Assembly (NCBI RefSeq): GCF_016901575.1
Contig: NZ_JACJKQ010000004.1
Location: 105,648-169,647, forward strand
Length of the DNA: 64,000 bases
Direction: 5' to 3'
DNA from: Enorma phocaeensis
GTDB lineage: Bacteria; Actinomycetota; Coriobacteriia; Coriobacteriales; Coriobacteriaceae
Shown: positions 52,157-60,292 of the stretch, piece after piece
How the letters are laid out: each line of letters starts with the position of its first letter
Position numbering within the stretch: the first letter of the stretch is position 1
Translations under genes and position numbers: made by a program
The notes under the pieces: generated by a model
Told to the model about the DNA's origin: nothing
Seen by the model: the letters and a program-made list of their open reading frames with translations, nothing else
The model's database searches: none

Positions 52157-54511
52157 CTACACCAGATGCAACTTGAGCGCCTTGGTCTTCGCCTCCGTGC
52201 GGCGGTTCACGCCGAGCTTGCGGAAGATCTTGCTCACATGGGTCTTCACCGTCGCCAGCTGGATGTCGAGCACCGCGCAGATCTCGGCGTTGCTCTTATC
52301 CGCGCAAAGGAGGCGCAGCACCTGGAGCTCCGCGCCGGAGAGCGGCGCCACCACGTCGCGCCTCGGCTCCAGAAAGTCCGGGTAGTAGGCGGCCTGCTCG
52401 CGCGCGGCTGCCACGAGGCGCTTCAAGAACTTTCCGTCTCGGTCCCACCCGCACGCATCCAGAAGCGGTAGCACCGCCGTGCCGAACTGGGCGACCGGCC
52501 GCACGAAACAGTAGGGGCATGCCTCGTCGAGCGCACGGGCCGCGTCGTCGCGCCAGGCGGGGTCGTCAAGCCGCCGATGGGCAATCGCCGCGAGCAGGCT
52601 CAGGCTGATGCCGTCGAGATGGCGATGGCACTGCTCGACATAGCGCCCGAGGGGCGCCAGGGTGAGCAGGGCCGCCCGCGGATCGCCCGTCGCGAGCTCC
52701 GCCATGGCCTTGGTGAGGTAGAGGTAGCGCTTCATGACGTGCACGTTCAGCGGGTCGCGCGGCGCCTCGGCCGCAAGCCATGCCTCGACCGTCGCGTCAT
52801 CGTCCACATGCAGCGCCAGGCGGCACTCCATCGCCGCGATGGTCGGCCCGAAGCGGACGAGCCCGCGCTCGGAGAAGCTCTCCTTGATGCTGGCGAGCGC
52901 CTCGCGCGCGTCCCCCGGGCGGCCGGCGGCGACCTGTGCCCGGATGAGGAGGCCCACCACGGCGAACTCGATGTCCGGTGTGCCGCTGCGGCGTATCTCC
53001 GTCAGGCGGGACATGAGCGAGAGCAGCCTCGTCATGACGTCCTCGCCCTTCTCGAACTTGCTCTCGGCCACCGCCGCGTCGGGCAGGCCCACGCCGTCAC
53101 GCCCCAGCAGCACCTCCACGGGCCGCTTGAGCGTCGCGTAGAGCACGTCGTCCCGACGGCTCCACTCCGAGAAGTCCTTGCCGCCGTTCATGATGCTCGG
53201 CAGGTTGCTCGTCACGCTGAAGGGGGTGAGCTCGACATCGTGGTTCATTATGAGCTTCACCACGGCGGGGATCGTCTCGACGAGTGCCTCGACCGGGCGC
53301 TGAGGCAGGGCGATGTCGAGCCAGGCGAGCCGGCTTCTCACCTCCTTGCGAGCCACGTCGGAGCGCTTGAGCGCCATGCCGTAGTCCCTAAGCGCGCGGT
53401 ACCACCGCTCGGACCCCTCGTAGTCCGTCTTGATCGCGCACAGCATGCTCATCGCCTGCATGAGGGCGGGCGACGCCAGGATCTCAGCGTCGGGCAGCTC
53501 GAGGTAGTAGCGCTCCAGCTCGCTGTAGTGCGCCGCCCCTGGATGGAGCTCGGCGTTGCGCTCCAGGAGCTCCGAGATCTTGCGGTGGTTGCCGCTCTTG
53601 CTGTAGCACGCGAGGGCGTTGCCGTAGTCCTCGTGCAGCTCGTAGTAGATGCCGCCGCGGTCGAAGATGTCGCGCACCTGCTCCGCGGAGTGGCACTGGT
53701 AGAGCTCCCATTCGAGGAAGCTCTTGAAGATCGGCCAGAACCGGTAGCGGCCCAACCGGTCCTGGATGAACATCGAGGTCTTCCGCAGCACCCGGCTGAG
53801 CATCTCGCCGGCCGCGTTGTCGCCCGTCACCATCACCACGAGCTCGACCTCGACCTCGTTGAACGGGGCGAGCTTCATGAGCATGCGGCGCGTGGGCTTG
53901 TCGAACTGGCGAAACACCGCCTCGTCGTAGTAGGAGAAGATTTCGCGACGCACCAGATCCGCCGTCTCGGGCCGCCAAGGGGCGCCCTCGGCCATACGAC
54001 GCGCGAGGATGTTGATACCGAGGGGGTACCCGTGCGAGACGGCGAGGATGTTCGAGAGCTCGACGGTGGTGGGCTCGACGCCGTACGCCTCGAACACCTT
54101 CGCCGTCGCCTGGCGGTCGAGCATGAGGTCGTGGGTGCCGATGGGCGTGAGCAGCCCGGCGTATTGGAACGACAGCATCTCCCCAGGCACCGCCGAGCGG
54201 CTCTCCAGCACGAAGCGCTTCTCCGGGAGCGACCGGATGAGCGCGCAGAGCCCCTGGAGCTCATCATCAAGCATGTCGGGGATGTGGTCGATGACGAGGA
54301 CGTCCCAGGTGCCGTCGCCGGCGTCGGCGGGGAGCTCGAAGGCCGGGTCGGAGGCGTCGAGCCTGAGCACGCGCCATCCGGCGAGCACACAGTCGATGGT
54401 CGCCGTCTTGCCGAATCCGCACGGCGCCGAGAAGTACACGACGCGCCCGGCCTCCATAGCCTGCTCAAAGGCGACGCGCACCGACTCGTTCACCGCGACG
54501 ACGTTGCTCAT
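52157..54511 (-). CDS. MalT-like LuxR-family ATP-dependent regulator
   Basis: A 784-residue signal-transduction ATPase with DNA-binding tail. P-loop VVYFSAPCGFGKTATIDCV at about 25-40, Walker B WDVLVIDHIPDML, a helical TPR-like middle region, and a C-terminal LuxR helix-turn-helix (LSGAELQVLRLLCADKSNAE, LDIQLATVKTHVSKIFRKLG). MalT-type proteins activate transcription after binding ligand and ATP. The start at ATG 54511 was chosen over longer frames since these would run through the operator at 54593-54611. It is 76 bp upstream of the operator of the SLH protein gene and probably activates it. Confidence 0.88.
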   Translation of the reverse strand: MSNVVAVNESVRVAFEQAMEAGRVVYFSAPCGFGKTATIDCVLAGWRVLRLDASDPAFELPADAGDGTWDVLVIDHIPDMLDDELQGLCALIRSLPEKRFVLESRSAVPGEMLSFQYAGLLTPIGTHDLMLDRQATAKVFEAYGVEPTTVELSNILAVSHGYPLGINILARRMAEGAPWRPETADLVRREIFSYYDEAVFRQFDKPTRRMLMKLAPFNEVEVELVVMVTGDNAAGEMLSRVLRKTSMFIQDRLGRYRFWPIFKSFLEWELYQCHSAEQVRDIFDRGGIYYELHEDYGNALACYSKSGNHRKISELLERNAELHPGAAHYSELERYYLELPDAEILASPALMQAMSMLCAIKTDYEGSERWYRALRDYGMALKRSDVARKEVRSRLAWLDIALPQRPVEALVETIPAVVKLIMNHDVELTPFSVTSNLPSIMNGGKDFSEWSRRDDVLYATLKRPVEVLLGRDGVGLPDAAVAESKFEKGEDVMTRLLSLMSRLTEIRRSGTPDIEFAVVGLLIRAQVAAGRPGDAREALASIKESFSERGLVRFGPTIAAMECRLALHVDDDATVEAWLAAEAPRDPLNVHVMKRYLYLTKAMAELATGDPRAALLTLAPLGRYVEQCHRHLDGISLSLLAAIAHRRLDDPAWRDDAARALDEACPYCFVRPVAQFGTAVLPLLDACGWDRDGKFLKRLVAAAREQAAYYPDFLEPRRDVVAPLSGAELQVLRLLCADKSNAEICAVLDIQLATVKTHVSKIFRKLGVNRRTEAKTKALKLHLV

Positions 54512-54592
54512 GCCCTGCACCCCCGCCTCTTGGATTTTACCTGGGTCCATCCCCAGCCAGGTACCATACTGGCATGGGAGCGCGGTCGCGTC

Positions 54593-54611
54593 ATCATACC
54601 AAAGTATGAGA
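54593..54611 (-). promoter_or_regulatory. Palindromic promoter element of the LuxR gene
   Basis: Identical over 19 bases to the element at 52002-52020 and placed 82 bp before the chosen start. This suggests that the LuxR protein controls itself and the SLH protein. Confidence 0.7.
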
Positions 54612-54623
54612 CGCATGAGAAAC

Positions 54624-54647
54624 GCCCGCCTGCCAAGGCAGACGGGC
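54624..54647 (-). terminator. Terminator after the intact rplA
   Basis: 11-base arms GCCCGCCTGCC / GGCAGACGGGC (54624-54634 with 54637-54647), one G-T pair, followed by GTTTCTC on the minus strand. It differs entirely from the terminator at 48464-48498 that follows the duplicated rplA end. Confidence 0.7.
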
Positions 54648-54684
54648 GCTCTGTGGTGCAGATGGTGAGCGGAAGCAGCGAAGG

Positions 54685-55392
54685 CTACTCGGCCATGAAG
54701 TTGCGCTGGACAGCAGGATCGACCTTGACGCCAGGGCCCATGGTCGAGGTGAGAGCGATGCTCTTCACATAGCGACCCTTAGCAGAGGACGGCTTGACGC
54801 GCAGAATCTCGGTGTAGAGAGCAGCGTAGTTCTCAACGATCTTCTGGTCGTCGAAGGAAATGCGTCCAACCGGCACGTGGCAGATGCCATAGCGGTCGGC
54901 ACGATACTCAACACGGCCGGCCTTGAGCTCGGCGACCATCTTGGCAACGTCCATCGTCACCGTGCCCAGCTTGGGGTTGGGCATAAGACCACGGGGGCCA
55001 AGGATCTTACCGATGCGGCCAACCTTGGCCATCATGTTCGGGGTAGCGATAGCGGCATCGAAGTTGATCTCGCCAGCCTGGATCTGGGCGACGAGGTCAT
55101 CAGAACCGATGACGTCAGCGCCGGCGGCCTCGGCCTCGCGAGCCTTCTCGCCCTCGGCGAAGACGGCGACGCGCACGGTCTTGCCGGTGCCGTGAGGCAG
55201 GGAGATGGAGCCACGAACGTTCTGGTCGGCCTTACGGGTATCGATGCCCAGACGGAAGTGGGCCTCGACGGTCTCGTCAAACTTGGCGGGAGCGACCTCC
55301 TTGACCAGCTTCACGGCCTCAAGCGGCGTGTAGAGCTTCTGGGAGTCGACTTTCTCCGCAGCAGCGCGGTAGTTCTTTCCATGCTTCGGCAT
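54685..55392 (-). CDS. rplA: 50S ribosomal protein L1
   Basis: A 235-residue L1 of the L1 stalk of the large subunit, which also represses translation of its own operon. Motifs: [40 protein letters not shown] (with V for A in places), [14 protein letters not shown] and the C-terminal [11 protein letters not shown]. Only 54692-54793 is shared with the duplicate at 48544-48645. The gene is intact, since any insertion restored its end. ATG 55392 follows GGAGGTG. Confidence 0.97.
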   Translation of the reverse strand: MPKHGKNYRAAAEKVDSQKLYTPLEAVKLVKEVAPAKFDETVEAHFRLGIDTRKADQNVRGSISLPHGTGKTVRVAVFAEGEKAREAEAAGADVIGSDDLVAQIQAGEINFDAAIATPNMMAKVGRIGKILGPRGLMPNPKLGTVTMDVAKMVAELKAGRVEYRADRYGICHVPVGRISFDDQKIVENYAALYTEILRVKPSSAKGRYVKSIALTSTMGPGVKVDPAVQRNFMAE

Positions 55393-55458
55393 GTTGCACC
55401 TCCTGTGGTAAACGGGCTGAGCCCTCCCACATCGAACGCGTGCCCTATTGCACGCTAA

Positions 55459-55485
55459 ACGGGTGCGCCCCTATGACGCACCCGT
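55459..55485 (-). terminator. Hairpin between rplK and rplA
   Basis: 9-bp perfect stem ACGGGTGCG / CGCACCCGT with a nine-base loop. It lacks a good T tract and could be a partial terminator or an RNA-processing or L1-binding structure. Confidence 0.4.
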
Positions 55486-55499
55486 AGTTACCAAATGAG

Positions 55500-55928
55500 T
55501 TACTCGGCGATGGTGACGCCCATGGAACGGGCGGTGCCGGCAACGATCTTCTTGGCGGCCTCAATGTCGTTGGCGTTGAGGTCCGGCATCTTGATCTCGG
55601 CGATCTTGGTGAGCTGCTCCTGGGTGAGCTGGCCAACCTTGTCGCGCTGAGGAACGGCGGAGCCGCTCTTGAGCTTGAGCTCCTTCTTGATGAGGTGAGC
55701 CGCAGGCGGGGTGTGGCACTCGAAGGAGAACGTGCGATCCTCGAACACGGTGATGACGACAGGGATGACGTCGCCCATCTTGTCCTGCGTGGCAGCGTTG
55801 AACGCCTGGCAGAACTGCATGATGTTCACCTGAGCGGCACCAAGGGCGGGGCCGACGGGAGGAGCCGGGTTAGCCTGGCCGGCAGGAATCTGAAGCTTGA
55901 TGACGGTGGTGACTTTCTTCTCAGCCAT
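55500..55928 (-). CDS. rplK: 50S ribosomal protein L11
   Basis: A 142-residue L11 with [36 protein letters not shown] and the C-terminal rRNA-binding part [27 protein letters not shown]. It sits in the GTPase-associated centre. It precedes rplA. ATG 55928 follows GGAAGG. Confidence 0.98.
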   Translation of the reverse strand: MAEKKVTTVIKLQIPAGQANPAPPVGPALGAAQVNIMQFCQAFNAATQDKMGDVIPVVITVFEDRTFSFECHTPPAAHLIKKELKLKSGSAVPQRDKVGQLTQEQLTKIAEIKMPDLNANDIEAAKKIVAGTARSMGVTIAE

Positions 55929-56046
55929 CTTTCAAACCTTCCTGGAGAAATACTTGCAGAACAATCTATCGTCAGCGTTCACGTGCTAGAAGCACCTGCG
56001 AGGTTGAGCGGACCCCGTGGAAACACGCGCTCGCGAACAAACAACC

Positions 56047-56583
56047 TTAGCCGATAACGGCAACCTGATCGAAGCCAAGCTCGACAGGGGTCTCTCGACC
56101 AAAGATCAGCAGGGTGACCTTGACCTTGCCGGACTCGGCGTTGACCTCGGAAACCTGACCATCGAAGTCGGCCAGCGGCCCAGAGGTGACCTTGACCGTG
56201 GTTCCGACCTCGAGATTGACAGCGGTACGCTTAGGAGCATCGCCCTTCTTGGAGCGACGCATCATCTTGTTGTACTCGTCACGGGAGAGCGGAGAAGGCT
56301 TGCCGTTGGCGCCAAGGAAACCCGTGACGCCTGGGGTGTTGCGGACGCACGTCCAAGCGTCGTCGTCCATCTCCATACGGACAAGGACATAACCCGGGAA
56401 GATCTTGACATCCTTGGTCTCGCGCTTGCCGCCCTCTTTGATCTCAGTGACGGTCTCGGTGGGAATCTCGATATCGAAGATACGATCCTGCATGCCCATC
56501 GTCTCGATGCGATGCTCAAGATCGGTCTTGACGCTCTTCTCGTATCCAGAATAGGTGTGGACCACATACCAACGCTTCGACAT
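56047..56583 (-). CDS. nusG: Transcription termination/antitermination factor NusG
   Basis: A 178-residue NusG: NGN domain WYVVHTYSGYEKSVKTDLEH, then KIFPGYVLVRMEMDD and VTGFLGANGKPSPLS; C-terminal KOW domain VKVTSGPLADFDGQVSEV. It links RNA polymerase with ribosome or Rho. It follows secE by three bases. ATG 56583 immediate to the secE stop region. Confidence 0.97.
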   Translation of the reverse strand: MSKRWYVVHTYSGYEKSVKTDLEHRIETMGMQDRIFDIEIPTETVTEIKEGGKRETKDVKIFPGYVLVRMEMDDDAWTCVRNTPGVTGFLGANGKPSPLSRDEYNKMMRRSKKGDAPKRTAVNLEVGTTVKVTSGPLADFDGQVSEVNAESGKVKVTLLIFGRETPVELGFDQVAVIG

Positions 56584-56586
56584 GGC

Positions 56587-56964
56587 CTACCCCCTCAGTC
56601 CAGCAACAAGAGCGAGACCCTCGCCGATAGCCATATCAAGAACAAAAATCACGACGCCGACGACCACAAGGGAGACGCAGACGGCGACGGAGTAGTTGAT
56701 GAGCTCCTTCTTGCTGGGCCATGTAACACGGCGCATCTCGGAGCGAATCGAACCAAGGTACTTCTTGGCACGAGTGAGAAGACCGGGCTTCTCGCCCTTC
56801 TTCTTAGCCTTTGCAGCCTTGGAGTTCTCCTTGGTGGCCTTAGGCTTGGCCTCAGGCTTCTTGGCGACTGCCTTCTTGGAGTCGACCTTAGCATCGGCCG
56901 CGGCAGCGGCGGCAGGCTGGCTGCTCTTCTGCTGTGCCTTCTTCTTGTTCTTCTTGTTGGCCAT
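56587..56964 (-). CDS. secE: Preprotein translocase subunit SecE
   Basis: A 125-residue SecE. A long N-terminal Lys/Ala-rich tail (residues 1-60) precedes the conserved amphipathic helix YLGSIRSEMRRVTWPSKKEL and a single membrane segment SVAVCVSLVVVGVVIFVLDM. It stabilises SecY. ATG 56964 follows GGAGGTT. Confidence 0.95.
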   Translation of the reverse strand: MANKKNKKKAQQKSSQPAAAAAADAKVDSKKAVAKKPEAKPKATKENSKAAKAKKKGEKPGLLTRAKKYLGSIRSEMRRVTWPSKKELINYSVAVCVSLVVVGVVIFVLDMAIGEGLALVAGLRG

Positions 56965-57005
56965 GATGCTGAACCTCCGGCGCAAAAGCGCTTGACAGTT
57001 AGAAA

Positions 57006-57033
57006 CCGTAAGCCTCGTTTCCGAGGCTTACGG
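57006..57033 (-). terminator. Hairpin between tRNA-Trp and secE
   Basis: 12-bp perfect stem CCGTAAGCCTCG / CGAGGCTTACGG with loop of four, followed on the minus strand by TTTCT. Probably a partial terminator controlling flow from rpmG/tRNA-Trp into secE-nusG. Confidence 0.65.
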
Positions 57034-57042
57034 GATAGATGC

Positions 57043-57118
57043 TGGCACGCCAGGAAGGACTCGAACCCTCAACACTCGGTTTTGGAGACCGATGCTCTAC
57101 CAATTGAACTACTGGCGT
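57043..57118 (-). tRNA. trnW: tRNA-Trp (CCA anticodon)
   Basis: A 76-base cloverleaf including encoded CCA: acceptor ACGCCAG / CTGGCGT, anticodon loop CTCCAAA with CCA, T loop GTTCGAGTC. Its place between rpmG and secE is typical. Confidence 0.95.
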
Positions 57119-57130
57119 ATGTTTATGAGA

Positions 57131-57280
57131 CTAGCGAGTCTCTTTGTGCACGGTGTGACGACGGCACCAGGGGCAATACTTCTTGATCTCCATACGATCA
57201 GGCATGTTGGCCTTGTTTTTGGTCGTCGTGTAGTTGCGACGCTTGCACTCAGTGCACGCAAGGGTGACTAATGTACGCAT
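57131..57280 (-). CDS. rpmG: 50S ribosomal protein L33
   Basis: A 49-residue L33 with the four zinc-binding cysteines in [17 protein letters not shown] and [18 protein letters not shown] 57280 gives the normal length; an ATG at 57289 is also near GGAGG. Confidence 0.96.
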   Translation of the reverse strand: MRTLVTLACTECKRRNYTTTKNKANMPDRMEIKKYCPWCRRHTVHKETR

Positions 57281-57326
57281 GAAACTCATTACCTCCAAAT
57301 ACCGCCCCGTACGGGCACGATGGAAC

Positions 57327-57355
57327 ACAATAGCATCTGAATTCTGCCACGTCAA
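57327..57355 (-). promoter_or_regulatory. Promoter for rpmG-tRNA-Trp-secE-nusG
   Basis: Minus strand TTGACG, 17 bases, TATTGT, 47 bp before rpmG. Confidence 0.65.
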
Positions 57356-57472
57356 CGCTTAAATCAATGAGTTGAACGCCCTACAGATTCGACACATAAC
57401 TTTGACCAGCGTGCCACGACTGGCGCCAGGGCATGTGCGCTTAAAACGCGCTCAGACCCCGCTGGTCGCTCA

Positions 57473-57510
57473 CAAAAAGAACCCGGCTCCCGAAAATAGG
57501 AACCGGGTTC
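57473..57510 (-). terminator. Terminator of tuf
   Basis: 12-base arms (57479-57490 with 57499-57510), one mismatch, then five T on the minus strand, 36 bp after the tuf stop. The spacer 57356-57472 shows nothing else. Confidence 0.85.
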
Positions 57511-57545
57511 CAAGAAATCAGCTCAGAGTATCTTGAAGCTACAAG

Positions 57546-58736
57546 TTACTCGATGATGGTGCTGACAACGCCCGAGCCGACGGTGTGGCCACCCTCGCGG
57601 ATAGCGAAGCGCAGGCCCTCCTCCATGGCGATCGGGTGAATGAGGTCGCCCTCGATGGTGATGTGGTCGCCAGGCATAGCCATCTCGGTGCCCTCAGGCA
57701 GCTTGACGGTACCGGTAACGTCGGTCGTACGGAAGTAGAACTGCGGACGATAGCCGTTGAAGAACGGGGTGTGACGGCCGCCCTCCTCCTTGGTGAGGAC
57801 GTAGACCTCGCCGGTGAACTTGGTGTGCGGGTGCACCGAACCAGGCTTGCAGAGAACCTGGCCGCGCTCGATGTCCTCACGCTTGATGCCACGGAGCAGG
57901 ATGCCGACGTTGTCGCCAGCCTCGCAGAAGTCCATGGTCTTGCGGAACATCTCGATGCCGGTGGCGACGGAGGACTGGGTCTCCTTGATGCCGACGATCT
58001 CGACGGGCTCGTTGAGCTTGAGCACGCCACGCTCGACACGGCCGGTAGCAACGGTACCACGGCCGGAGATGGTCATGGTGTCCTCGACGGCCATCAGGAA
58101 GGGCTTGGCGTCGTCGCGCTCGGGGGTGGGGATGTACTCGTCCACGGCCTTCATGAGCTCGCGGATGGAGTCATACCACTTCTCCTCGCCGTTGAGGGCG
58201 CCGAGAGCGGAACCACGGATGACGGGGATGTCGTCTCCCGGGAAGTCGTACTCGGAGAGGAGCTCACGGGTCTCCATCTCGACGAGGTCAATGAGCTCCT
58301 CGTCGTCGACCATGTCGCACTTGTTCAGGAAGACGACGATGTAGGGCACGCCGACCTGACGGGCGAGCAGGATGTGCTCGCGGGTCTGAGCCATGGGGCC
58401 GTCGGTAGCGGCGATGACCAGGATAGCGCCGTCCATCTGGGCAGCACCGGAGATCATGTTCTTGATGTAGTCGGCGTGGCCAGGGCAGTCGACGTGAGCG
58501 TAGTGACGCGTAGCGGTCTCGTACTCGACGTGGGCGACGGAGATGGTGATGCCGCGCTCGCGCTCCTCGGGAGCCTTGTCGATGTTCTCGAACGCAGTGA
58601 AGTCAGCCTTGCAGCCGTCGGTCTCGGAGAGAACCTTGGTGATGGCGGCGGTCAGCGTGGTCTTGCCGTGGTCCACGTGGCCGATGGTGCCGATGTTAAC
58701 ATGCGGCTTAGTACGCTCGAACTTTTCCTTGGCCAT
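57546..58736 (-). CDS. tuf: Elongation factor Tu
   Basis: A 396-residue EF-Tu: P-loop [38 protein letters not shown], and C-terminal domains with [11 protein letters not shown] and [11 protein letters not shown]. It delivers aminoacyl-tRNA. ATG 58736 follows AAGGAGGAG. It lies downstream of three tRNA genes on the same strand and probably is co-transcribed. Confidence 0.98.
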   Translation of the reverse strand: MAKEKFERTKPHVNIGTIGHVDHGKTTLTAAITKVLSETDGCKADFTAFENIDKAPEERERGITISVAHVEYETATRHYAHVDCPGHADYIKNMISGAAQMDGAILVIAATDGPMAQTREHILLARQVGVPYIVVFLNKCDMVDDEELIDLVEMETRELLSEYDFPGDDIPVIRGSALGALNGEEKWYDSIRELMKAVDEYIPTPERDDAKPFLMAVEDTMTISGRGTVATGRVERGVLKLNEPVEIVGIKETQSSVATGIEMFRKTMDFCEAGDNVGILLRGIKREDIERGQVLCKPGSVHPHTKFTGEVYVLTKEEGGRHTPFFNGYRPQFYFRTTDVTGTVKLPEGTEMAMPGDHITIEGDLIHPIAMEEGLRFAIREGGHTVGSGVVSTIIE

Positions 58737-58825
58737 AAAGCCCTCCTCCTTAAGGTCGTCCCCGATGGGACATGCCTTCTTAACCATAGTGGCCTCCCCA
58801 AGATGGGAAAGCCACCGTGTTACCG

Positions 58826-58902
58826 TGGTAGCGGTGACTGGATTCGAACCAGTGACGCCACGGGTATGAACCGTGTGCTCTAACCAGCTGAGCTACACCG
58901 CC
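58826..58902 (-). tRNA. trnM: tRNA-Met (CAT anticodon)
   Basis: 77 bases with CCA encoded. Acceptor GGCGGTG / CACCGCT, anticodon loop TTCATAC, T arm ACTGGTTCGAATCCAGT. The first pair is G-T rather than the C-A mismatch of an initiator, so this is an elongator Met (or Ile lysidine type cannot be excluded). Confidence 0.92.
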
Positions 58903-58906
58903 GTAC

Positions 58907-58982
58907 TGGAGCCTGCGACCGGACTTGAACCGGTGACCTCCTCGTTACCAACGAGGTGCTCTACCGACTGAGCTACACAGGC
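58907..58982 (-). tRNA. trnT: tRNA-Thr (GGT anticodon)
   Basis: 76 bases with CCA. Acceptor GCCTGTG / CGCAGGC, anticodon stem CCTCG / CGAGG with loop TTGGTAA. Confidence 0.95.
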
Positions 58983-58988
58983 ACTTGC

Positions 58989-59073
58989 TGGTGGGAGCGC
59001 AAGGATTCGAACCTTGGTAGGCAGAGCCAACGGGTTTACAGCCCGTCCCCATTAACCACTCGGGCACACTCCC
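58989..59073 (-). tRNA. trnY: tRNA-Tyr (GTA anticodon)
   Basis: 85-base class II tRNA with a long variable arm and encoded CCA. Anticodon loop CTGTAAA, acceptor GGGAGTG / CGCTCCC. Confidence 0.95.
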
Positions 59074-59137
59074 ATGTTTGCAAGTCTCGGCGCTGATTAG
59101 GCTCATGCACAAGCCCGCTCTCGCGTCGAGCAGGTGA

Positions 59138-59167
59138 ATAGTACGACGTTCCGATGGGGCGTGTCAA
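59138..59167 (-). promoter_or_regulatory. Promoter of the tRNA-Tyr/Thr/Met-tuf transcript
   Basis: Minus strand TTGACA, 18 bases, TACTAT, about 65 bp before tRNA-Tyr. A near-consensus sigma-70 promoter. Confidence 0.8.
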
Positions 59168-59317
59168 CAAAATTGCTTTAATACACGGTGCCGGGCGTAT
59201 CTTATAGCTCTGACCTGCGACTTTATGTTTCCTAACGATGAACACTTTATGGATGGTGCTGGTAGCGCCCCCCTTGGTCTCGTTTGGAGATCAATGTTTG
59301 CTTAAGCTGTGCTGCCG

Positions 59318-59347
59318 TTGTGCGCGAACGCCCCTTTCGGGTAAGAT
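59318..59347 (+). promoter_or_regulatory. Promoter of tRNA-Thr (TGT)
   Basis: TTGTGC, 18 bases, TAAGAT, ending 10 bp before the tRNA. Confidence 0.6.
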
Positions 59348-59357
59348 GATGCCCTGC

Positions 59358-59432
59358 GCCAGCGTGGCTCAACGGTAGAGCAAGTGATTTGTAATCACTG
59401 GGTTGCGGGTTCGATTCCTGTCGCTGGCTCCA
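59358..59432 (+). tRNA. trnT: tRNA-Thr (TGT anticodon)
   Basis: 75 bases with CCA. Acceptor GCCAGCG / CGCTGGC, anticodon loop TTTGTAA, T arm GCGGGTTCGATTCCTGT. It stands alone on the plus strand. Confidence 0.95.
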
Positions 59433-59442
59433 GAGAGCGCTA

Positions 59443-59475
59443 GGGCCCGCCATCCCCTCGATGGCGGGCCCTTTT
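59443..59475 (+). terminator. Terminator after tRNA-Thr
   Basis: 11-bp perfect stem GGGCCCGCCAT / ATGGCGGGCCC with seven-base loop and TTTT. Confidence 0.9.
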
Positions 59476-59596
59476 CTGTAACGCGTTTCTTTCTATACGG
59501 TGCTCCGGCCCTAACGCACTAGGGAAACTCGAGCAATCGCTGGCCCGCGGGCTCCGCGCCCATAGCTATATATACATCCATCGGCGCGTGCATCCG

Positions 59597-60283
59597 TCAG
59601 CGCACGCGGCCGCGAAGGGCGTCGAGCTTTGCCCGCGCCTCGGGCGAAAGGCGGCTGCCAAGCGTCAGCTTGATCTGAGGAGCCTCCTCGACTTCCGCCA
59701 CATCGGCATCCACTTGCTTGACTTCGCCCAAAAACATGCGTGCCGAAATGCGCGTGACGCCTTTGCCCATGACGGTCGCCTGAATGGTTCCGTCGCTCGT
59801 CACCACAGAGCACGCCCGGCCCCTCTCGCGCGCATCCGTGCAGAGCCGCTGGATAATCGTGTCCGCCGAAACCCCCGTCGGAGAAAACTCGATGCGAACT
59901 CCCGCCTGAGGCAGATTCGGCCGGTCTGTGTTCACGTTGCCCGCCCCGTCAAATACGATCACCGGCTCATAGCGACCCTGGGCAAATGCCGCCACGTCTG
60001 CAATGAGCGCCGTTCGGGCGGCGTCGTACACGTCACGCGAATAGGGGTCGTCCGAGCGGTCAAAGATGAGACGCTCATACCTCGTGTCGGAATGGATGAT
60101 GTTGTAGCCATCGACCACCAGGAGCTCGCACTCGCCCGGCTTGCGTCGCGCAGGAAGGGTAACGTCGTAATTCGGATTAGCGAAGGCGTTTCCCACACCG
60201 AAGGTGCTCGCAGAGACGATGGGCTTTGCCGAGCCCTCCCCGAATCGCTTCGCCTTTGCCTTTGCACGGTTTTTCTTGCCCAC
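59597..60283 (-). CDS. NYN-domain ribonuclease, YacP/Rae1 family
   Basis: A 228-residue protein. The PIN-like NYN domain has CELLVVDGYNIIHSDTRY, PVIVFDGAGNVNTDR, FSPTGVSADTIIQRL and CSVVTSDGTIQATVMGKG with the acidic metal-binding residues. B. subtilis Rae1 (YacP) cleaves mRNA at the ribosome A site. The N terminus is basic and specific to this lineage. It starts with GTG 60283 and directly follows rlmB, the usual neighbour in Gram-positives. Confidence 0.88.
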   Translation of the reverse strand: MGKKNRAKAKAKRFGEGSAKPIVSASTFGVGNAFANPNYDVTLPARRKPGECELLVVDGYNIIHSDTRYERLIFDRSDDPYSRDVYDAARTALIADVAAFAQGRYEPVIVFDGAGNVNTDRPNLPQAGVRIEFSPTGVSADTIIQRLCTDARERGRACSVVTSDGTIQATVMGKGVTRISARMFLGEVKQVDADVAEVEEAPQIKLTLGSRLSPEARAKLDALRGRVR

Positions 60284-60292
60284 GGCGCCCCC

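Noticed and set aside
48537..54793. The rplA repeat as an assembly artefact
   Set aside because: Not excluded without reads, but the two copies differ in stop codon, last Ala codon and terminator, which argues for real biology.
58826..58902. Initiator tRNA-Met
   Set aside because: The first acceptor pair is G-T and the anticodon stem lacks the three G-C pairs of initiators, so elongator is preferred.
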